64,000 nt of DNA. Source: Comamonadaceae bacterium (GTDB lineage: Bacteria > Pseudomonadota > Gammaproteobacteria > Burkholderiales > Burkholderiaceae_C). The stretch lies in assembly GCA_947476285.1 (NCBI GenBank), contig CANJPU010000002.1:101787-165786 (forward strand), in the 5' to 3' direction. The position numbers and the translations under genes were made by a program. Each line of letters begins with the position of its first letter. Positions within the stretch are counted from its first letter, which is position 1. The notes under the pieces were generated by a model. That model made no database searches. It was not told where the DNA came from and worked only from the letters and a program-made list of their open reading frames with translations. Below, one piece after another: positions 59,230 to 64,000 of this stretch.

Positions 59230-60438
59230 TCAGGCAAGCAATTTGCGCGAGATGAGTATGCGTTGGATGTCATTGGCACCACCGCCAATCTGCGCATGTC
59301 GCAGGTAGCGGTAGAACAGGGTGAGCGGCAGTTCCAGCGATTCGCCCATGGCGCCGTGGATTTGAATTGCCTGGTCCAGACAGCGCGCACCCCATTCGCC
59401 TGAGCACAGCTTGATCAGCGCGGCTTCGGCGCGCACGTCTTCGCCTGCATCGGCGCGGGCTGCCATCTCATAGGTCATGGAGCGCAAGGCCTGGATGTCC
59501 ACGTACATGTCAACCAGTTTGAACTGCACGCCTTGCCGCTCTGACAAGAGCTTGCCAAAGGTCATGCGCTGCTTGGCCCACACGACCGACAAATCCAGTG
59601 CGCGCTGCATCTTGCCCAGCGCATAGGGGCCGCGCAGCAAGCGGTCATGAATGGTCAGCCAGCGCTGGCCCAGGGTGAAACCATTGCCGACTTCGCCGAG
59701 CACGTCTTCGTCGGGCACCACGCAGTTGTCGAAGTCCACCACATACTGCTTTGGGTTGTTGCCAAGCCACGTGGCTATGCCCGGCGTGTTGACGCGCATG
59801 CCCGGGTTCTTTCGATCGACCAGAAACATGGTGATGCCGCCGCGCTGGCGCTTGTCAGGGTCGGTCACCGCCTGCAGCATCATGAAGTCGCACTCGTCGG
59901 CGTTGGAGATCCACATCTTGCTGCCGTTGATGACCCATTGGCCGTTCTTGCGCACCGCGCGGGTCTGCATCATGCCGCCGGGGTCGGAGCCGGCATTGGG
60001 CTCGGTCTGGCCGAAGGCGGTGGTCTTGGTGCCTTCGATCACCGGCCGCAAGAAGCGGTCAATCTGGTCGCCCTTGCATTCGTACAGGATGTTGCCCACG
60101 TTGGCCAGCGGTAGCGGCACAGAGGTGTACATGAGTTGCTCCATGATGGCCACCTGCGCCAGCATGGAAAGGCCCAGGCCCCCGTACTCTTCAGGCACCA
60201 TCAGGTACCACAGGCCGGTTTCGCGGGAAATCTTCTCAAGCCGGGCCGACACTTCAGGGCGGAACACGGTGCGAATCATCGAGATCTCAGGCATGCCGTA
60301 TGCCTGCTTGGGGCTGGCCATGAACTCTTGTTCAAGCGGTATCAGCTCATCACGCACGACGCGTTTGGCCAGGTCGCAAAACTCAGTAACGGCGGCGGGG
60401 AGTTTGTAGCTTTCAGAGTCGGTGTGAGTCGAGTGCAT
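59230..60438 (-). CDS. acyl-CoA dehydrogenase
   Basis: A 402-residue flavoenzyme with TTAFGQTEPNAGSDPGG and VINGSKMWISNADECD for FAD and substrate contacts and QIHGAMGESLELPLTLF near the C-terminus. Like the 38.4-kb paralogue it has IGGGAN where medium-chain enzymes hold the catalytic Glu; at the isovaleryl-type position it has Asp265 (LTIHDRLLRG) rather than Glu. That is unusual and could alter rate or substrate preference. First gene of the dehydrogenase-receptor-crotonase unit, divergent from the receptor at 60.6 kb. Confidence 0.91.
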   Translation of the reverse strand: MHSTHTDSESYKLPAAVTEFCDLAKRVVRDELIPLEQEFMASPKQAYGMPEISMIRTVFRPEVSARLEKISRETGLWYLMVPEEYGGLGLSMLAQVAIMEQLMYTSVPLPLANVGNILYECKGDQIDRFLRPVIEGTKTTAFGQTEPNAGSDPGGMMQTRAVRKNGQWVINGSKMWISNADECDFMMLQAVTDPDKRQRGGITMFLVDRKNPGMRVNTPGIATWLGNNPKQYVVDFDNCVVPDEDVLGEVGNGFTLGQRWLTIHDRLLRGPYALGKMQRALDLSVVWAKQRMTFGKLLSERQGVQFKLVDMYVDIQALRSMTYEMAARADAGEDVRAEAALIKLCSGEWGARCLDQAIQIHGAMGESLELPLTLFYRYLRHAQIGGGANDIQRILISRKLLA

Positions 60439-60574
60439 GGTTCAGAAGTTGGTTAAAGGGGCGACCCCGGTATTTGAGGCGTCTTGGGCGTTTGCGTCAA
60501 TATTAAACTTCGCTCGGTGAAACCCCTAGGGATTGCCTGGGGTGTGGCGGTGAAAATGCTCGCAGGAGATTGCA

Positions 60575-61546
60575 ATGAAGACAACTATCAAGTGCGTGCT
60601 GGCCTTGTGCATCGCGGCCCTTCCTGGGCTGGCCGCATCCCAGGCAGCGCCGTGGCCAAGCAAACCCATCAAAGCCGTGGTGCCGTTCCCCGCCGGTGCA
60701 GCCACCGACATTCTGGCGCGGCTGGTGCTGGAGAGGGTGTCCAAACAACTGGGCCAACCCATCATCGTGGAGAACAAACCCGGCGCGGGCGGCACGATCG
60801 GCGAGGCAGCGGTGGCGCAGGCCGATCCCGATGGCTACACCATCATGGTTCATTCCAATTCGCACACCCTCACGCCATGGACCTACAAGAACCTCAGCTA
60901 CAACGCGGCCCGTGATTTTGTCGGTGTCATTCCCCTGGCATCGGTGCCCATGGCCATCGTGACTTCAGTGGACAAGCGATGGAGCGCGCCATCTGACCTG
61001 GTGCGCGCGGCCAAGGCCAACCCCGGAAGCATCAACTATTCATCATCGGGCGCTGGCGGCGCCACCCACCTGGGGGCTGAGCGCTTTCGCCTGGCAGGCG
61101 GGTTCACCGCCACCCACATTCCCTACAAAGGTTCAGCCGAGGCCCTGCGCGAAGTGCTGGCCGGGCGAGTGGATTTCCATGTCGCGCCACTCGGGCTGGT
61201 GGTGCCGCACTTGCGCGCAGGCAAGCTGATCGCGCTGGCGTCCACCAGCTCCAAGCGCTCAAGTGCGCTGCCCAGCGTGCAAACCACGGTGGAGGCGGGC
61301 TTGGCCAATTCGCAATACGACGTGTGGATCGGCATGTTTGCTCCGGCCAAGACGCCACGCGCAATCATCAACCGGCTCAACGAGGAAGCCGCGAAGGCCA
61401 TTCGCACGCCCGAAGTCAAGGAGCGCTTTGCCTCCATGGTGATGGACGAAATGCTGATGTCAGTCGACGAGTTTGGCGATTTCCTGAAGGCGGATTTTGA
61501 GACGAACCGATTGCTGGTCAAAGCAACTGGGATTGAGCCGAACTAG
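60575..61546 (+). CDS. Bug/TctC-type receptor
   Basis: A 323-residue receptor with signal peptide IKCVLALCIAALPGLAASQA. Loops: VPFPAGAATDILAR, ADPDGYTIMVHS, IPYKGSAEALREVLAGR and IGMFAPAKTP. The mature protein has a well preserved Asp in the first loop. It stands alone on the plus strand between a divergent acyl-CoA dehydrogenase gene and a convergent ThDP enzyme gene one base away; the ends meet at the palindrome AACTAGTT. Ribosome binding site CAGGAG is clear. Confidence 0.92.
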   Translation: MKTTIKCVLALCIAALPGLAASQAAPWPSKPIKAVVPFPAGAATDILARLVLERVSKQLGQPIIVENKPGAGGTIGEAAVAQADPDGYTIMVHSNSHTLTPWTYKNLSYNAARDFVGVIPLASVPMAIVTSVDKRWSAPSDLVRAAKANPGSINYSSSGAGGATHLGAERFRLAGGFTATHIPYKGSAEALREVLAGRVDFHVAPLGLVVPHLRAGKLIALASTSSKRSSALPSVQTTVEAGLANSQYDVWIGMFAPAKTPRAIINRLNEEAAKAIRTPEVKERFASMVMDEMLMSVDEFGDFLKADFETNRLLVKATGIEPN

Positions 61547-61547
61547 T

Positions 61548-63206
61548 TCAGGTGAGGCGGCGCAGCAAGGGGGCTTTGTTCTCCCCGCCTCTGTGGATTT
61601 TTTCGTAGGGGTCGCTCAAAGTGGTGGGCGAAATTCGGCAGTCAATCAAGAAGAGCCCGCCCGATGCCAGGCCGCGCTTGAACACAGCGGGCAGGTCGCT
61701 CTCTCGCTCCAGCAGCACGCCGTCACCGCCGAATGCCTTGGCCAGCGCCACATAGTCGGGCGATGGCCAGCGCGCCAGCGCGCCATCGAGCCCCAGAGAG
61801 TGCAGCTTGTGCACTTCGGCGCCATAGCCCGCGTCATTGAGCAGCACGATCACCATAGGCAGGCGGTGATGGACCACCGAGTTCAACTCCTGAATGTGAA
61901 ACAGAAGACTGCCGTCGCCTTCGATCAGAATGCGCGGCTGACCGGGCTGCGCCAGAGCCATGCCGATGGCCAGCGGCAAGGTCTGCCCCACCGCGCCGAA
62001 CTGCGATGAGAACTGAATGTCGCCGCCTTCGGGCAGCGCGAGATACATGCCGACAAATCCAAAGAAATGCCCCGCACCGCAAGTGACCTGGCTGCCAGCC
62101 GGCAGCGCGCGTGACAACTCACGCATCAGAAGGCGCGGGTCCAGGCCGTCCGTCGGCTTTGCAATCGCGGGTGTGGGTGCAGCCATGACGGCGCGGGTCT
62201 GGCTACTGCGGTAGCCGGTGGCTTTGATGGCGCGTCTGTCAAGCTGCGCATTGATCGAGCGGACCGTCTTGCGCGCATCGCCGCGCACGAACTGCCCCGG
62301 CAGCACACCGATCTGGGCCGGCACGTCGATGTCGATGCGGGTGACCTTTGCGCTGGGAAAGAGCAGGCCGCCTTCGCTGGTGTAGTAGCCCAGTTCGGCG
62401 CCCACGCCCAGCACAAAGTCGGCATCCGCGCACAGCGCTTCACTGGGCAGGCTGGCGAATGCGCCAGCGATGCCGATATCAAACTCATGTCCGTCGAACA
62501 GGCCTTTGGCTTGCAGGCTGGTCGCCAGCAAGGCGCCCACGCGGTCGGCCAGGCCGATGATTTCGTCCCTGGCGCCCGATGACTTGGCGCCGCGCCCGGC
62601 GATGATGATGGGCCTTTGTGCGGCCAGCAATTGATCGATCAAGGAATCGATGGCGGCAGGGTCAGCGCCTTGCGGGGCCGGCATGAAGGTGGCGCTGGGT
62701 TGGTAGTCAATCTCCCACTCCATGAGCTGGTCTAGCATGTCTATTGGCATGGCCAGCGCAACGGGTTGGCGATGCAGCCTGGCAGCGTAGAACGCCTCGG
62801 CGATGTCCTCGGCCAGGTTGTCGGCGCGCGACAGGCGCAGATAGCGGGTCTCGCAAGACTCGACGAAGGGGCGCTGGTCCATGAGCTGCAGCTTGTTCTT
62901 GGTGCCAGCAGGCAACTCGGGCAGCAGCAGCACCAGGCTGGATCGGTTGCGCGCAGCGGCCATCAGGGATGTGCCCACCTGCGTCAGGCCCGGGCCCCAG
63001 GTCACGGTTGCAATGCCCACTTGCCCGGTGACGCGGAAATAACCATCGGCCATGGCGATGGCTGCGGCCTCATGACGCGCCGAATGAATCTTGATTCCCG
63101 CGGTGACCATCGCACCCCACAAGGGAATGTTGCCGTCTCCCATCAGGCCGAAAGCAGTGCCGCCCTCGGCTTTAACTGCAGCGGCAACTGCATCACTGAT
63201 TTTCAT
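61548..63206 (-). CDS. thiamine-diphosphate-dependent enzyme (acetolactate synthase-like)
   Basis: A 552-residue ThDP enzyme with the three-domain layout of acetolactate synthase, oxalyl-CoA decarboxylase and benzoylformate decarboxylase. The cofactor-activating Glu is in SARHEAAAIAMADGY (residue ~46), and the ThDP/Mg motif is EGDGSLLFHIQELNSV...LNDAGYG. No clear FAD-binding signature is visible, so a decarboxylase or aldehyde-transferring lyase is more likely than a true AHAS, but I cannot choose among them. GAGG eight bases before the ATG supports the start. It is monocistronic and preceded by a 14-bp palindrome. Confidence 0.87.
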   Translation of the reverse strand: MKISDAVAAAVKAEGGTAFGLMGDGNIPLWGAMVTAGIKIHSARHEAAAIAMADGYFRVTGQVGIATVTWGPGLTQVGTSLMAAARNRSSLVLLLPELPAGTKNKLQLMDQRPFVESCETRYLRLSRADNLAEDIAEAFYAARLHRQPVALAMPIDMLDQLMEWEIDYQPSATFMPAPQGADPAAIDSLIDQLLAAQRPIIIAGRGAKSSGARDEIIGLADRVGALLATSLQAKGLFDGHEFDIGIAGAFASLPSEALCADADFVLGVGAELGYYTSEGGLLFPSAKVTRIDIDVPAQIGVLPGQFVRGDARKTVRSINAQLDRRAIKATGYRSSQTRAVMAAPTPAIAKPTDGLDPRLLMRELSRALPAGSQVTCGAGHFFGFVGMYLALPEGGDIQFSSQFGAVGQTLPLAIGMALAQPGQPRILIEGDGSLLFHIQELNSVVHHRLPMVIVLLNDAGYGAEVHKLHSLGLDGALARWPSPDYVALAKAFGGDGVLLERESDLPAVFKRGLASGGLFLIDCRISPTTLSDPYEKIHRGGENKAPLLRRLT

Positions 63207-63221
63207 GTCCTACACCTCATG

Positions 63222-63235
63222 GCTGCATATGCAGC
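63222..63235. promoter_or_regulatory. perfect 14-bp palindrome upstream of the ThDP enzyme
   Basis: GCTGCATATGCAGC, 16-29 bases upstream of the start codon at 63206, where a bound regulator would block transcription or loading. No regulator gene is adjacent. Candidate operator only. Confidence 0.4.
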
Positions 63236-63400
63236 GCACAGTGTACTCAGGGGCGTGTCAGAGCGTATTGTTTGGCAGACCAAAATTGGAAATGTCTAGC
63301 TCCTGCTGGCCGCCCTGAGTGTGCGGCGACGGCCGCATGGCTCGTACGCTGCGCTCATGTATCGCCCGTCGTTTCATGCGGTATGTGTCGCGTGTCGCGT

Positions 63401-63624
63401 CAGGCGCAAGGCGGCCAGGGCTCATGCTGTGGCGGTCTGCGCTTCGCTTCGACTCCGCTGTGATTTGTGCTCTGGGGTCGGCGGTGTGCAACTCGCTTCT
63501 CGCCCTTCGGGCGCTGCGCTCAAACAAGCACACCGAGCATGACAACGTGTCGCGCTGCGCGCGATCCGACCCCAGAGCACAAATCACAGCCGCCCCAGAA
63601 TGAGCCCTGGCCGCCTTGCGCCTG
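63401..63624. repeat. large nested fold-back palindrome
   Basis: The outer arms are a perfect 25-bp inverted repeat (63401-63425 and 63600-63624, CAGGCGCAAGG...). Inside them lies a perfect 24-bp inverted repeat (63457-63480 and 63567-63590, GCTGTGATTTGTGCTCTGGG...), and inside that GGTGTGC/GCACACC (63483-63489, 63528-63534) and the hairpin CGCCC-TTC-GGGCG (63501-63513). The left side has about 20 unpaired bases between outer and inner arms. All ORFs in this region are by-products of the symmetry. It is in a gene-free stretch of about 790 bp (63207-64000). Confidence 0.8.
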
Positions 63625-63687
63625 CCGCGACCGACAACTTGGTGGGCGCGCGAACGTCTCAGACGAAGTGATCACTACACCTCTCAC

Positions 63688-63777
63688 TGTCATCCTGGAC
63701 TCGATCCGGGATCCACTTCACTTGCGCAAACGTGTTGACCGGCGCGACGTGGATTGCGGCTCAAGGCCGCAATGACA
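63688..63777. repeat. compound intergenic palindromic repeat, copy 2
   Basis: 63688-63721 is the reverse complement of 25023-25056 with two mismatches (TGTCATCC, then CGGGATCCACTTCAC). A second hairpin, TGGATTGCGGC-TCAA-GGCCGCAATGACA, follows at 63750-63777; its TGTCAT/ATGACA ends pair with those of the first, giving the same two-hairpin design as copy 1. Probably one of many genomic copies. Confidence 0.7.
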
Positions 63778-63915
63778 GCAGGCGTCTGGGCTGCGCATTG
63801 AGGAACCTGTGCGCTCGAAATGTCTTGACCGCCACGCACGCCACCACTTTACCCGTCGCGGCAGGCGATGCCCGGCAGGCGCGATTTGCTGTGGCGGCTG
63901 GGATTTGCGGCCTGA

Positions 63916-64000
63916 ATAGGGGTAGGGAAGGCGCAAGCCTCCCCTCCCTCCGCACCGTGCATGCAGTTCTCCCGCACACGGCGCTCCAGTCGATGAAGTC
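63916..64000 (-). mobile_element. 3' end of a group II intron (domains V and VI), cut by the window edge
   Basis: Read on the minus strand, 63986-63952 is GAGCGCCGTGTGCGGGAGAA-CTGCATGCACGGTGC, which folds like domain V: an eight-pair lower helix, a two-base bulge (TG), an upper helix and a GAGAA loop. Next, GGGAGGGGAGGC-TTGC-GCCTTCCC-T-A-CCCC-TAT fits domain VI with one unpaired A eight bases from a TAT end, the expected branch-point position. The 3' boundary would be at 63916. The rest of the intron, including any reverse transcriptase, would lie beyond 64000. Confidence 0.65.

Noticed and set aside
63258-63603. Several overlapping ORFs of 63-109 codons
   Set aside because: They arise from the symmetric fold-back repeat and carry no protein family signal.
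63718-63979. Two 72-codon minus-strand ORFs containing CTVRREGRLAPSLPL-like text
   Set aside because: This text is the spurious translation of group II intron domain V/VI RNA, not a protein.

Overview
The window looks like chromosomal DNA of a Burkholderiales betaproteobacterium (Comamonadaceae or Alcaligenaceae type). The DNA is GC-rich. Ten intact Bug/TctC-type periplasmic solute receptors are encoded, an expansion characteristic of that order, and nearly every other gene belongs to CoA-dependent catabolism of organic acids. I see no rRNA, tRNA, CRISPR array or intact transposase gene. Species assignment and substrates are inference.

Layout. 0.55-2.95 kb (minus): GntR/FCD regulator, AtuA-family protein and a small AtuA-associated protein. 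3.1-11.4 kb (plus): MmgE/PrpD protein, a decayed stretch holding relics of a Bug receptor and an enoyl-CoA hydratase, then Bug receptor, CaiB CoA-transferase, crotonase, M24 peptidase-like protein and Bug receptor. 11.4-14.6 kb (minus): SDR, MaoC hydratase, CitE-like lyase and Bug receptor. A perfect 16-bp palindrome separates these from a divergent alpha/beta hydrolase and a thiolase (14.8-16.9 kb). 17-24 kb (minus): one tightly coupled operon with a NitT/TauT-type ABC importer, a cysteine hydrolase, an AMP-forming acyl-CoA ligase, a Cys-less thiolase-like protein, a DUF35 OB-fold partner and a MaoC hydratase.

24.0-31.7 kb: a lone amidohydrolase on the plus strand, then a minus-strand operon of LigI-like amidohydrolase, GntR regulator, D-2-hydroxyacid dehydrogenase, tannase-family esterase and DUF6351 protein. 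31.9-52.7 kb (plus): about 21 kb of co-directional genes starting from a GTATACATT operator region. They are TauD-type dioxygenase, RraA-like aldolase, Bug, SDR, Bug, NDP-forming acyl-CoA synthetase, acyl-CoA dehydrogenase, a second thiolase-like protein, an SDR lacking the usual Tyr, Bug, a MeaB GTPase, a split B12-dependent acyl-CoA mutase, two Bug receptors, CaiB, PrpD, and a TPR/O-GlcNAc-transferase-like protein that does not fit the theme. 52.7-63.2 kb: biotin-dependent acyl-CoA carboxylase (alpha and beta), CitE-like protein, crotonase, Bug, acyl-CoA dehydrogenase, Bug and a ThDP enzyme.

63.2-64.0 kb is gene-free. It holds a large nested fold-back palindrome, one copy of an intergenic repeat also present at 25.0 kb, and what I read as the 3' end (domains V and VI) of a group II intron running off the right edge on the minus strand.

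How the parts may work together (inference): periplasmic receptors and an ABC system capture organic acids, outer-envelope esterases release them, CaiB, AMP-forming and NDP-forming enzymes make CoA thioesters, dehydrogenases and hydratases process them, and aldolase-like thiolases, CitE lyases, the carboxylase and the B12 mutase deal with branched skeletons that block ordinary beta-oxidation. The strongest candidates for undescribed biology are the split-mutase operon (36-46 kb) and the ABC-ligase-thiolase/DUF35/MaoC operon (17-24 kb).
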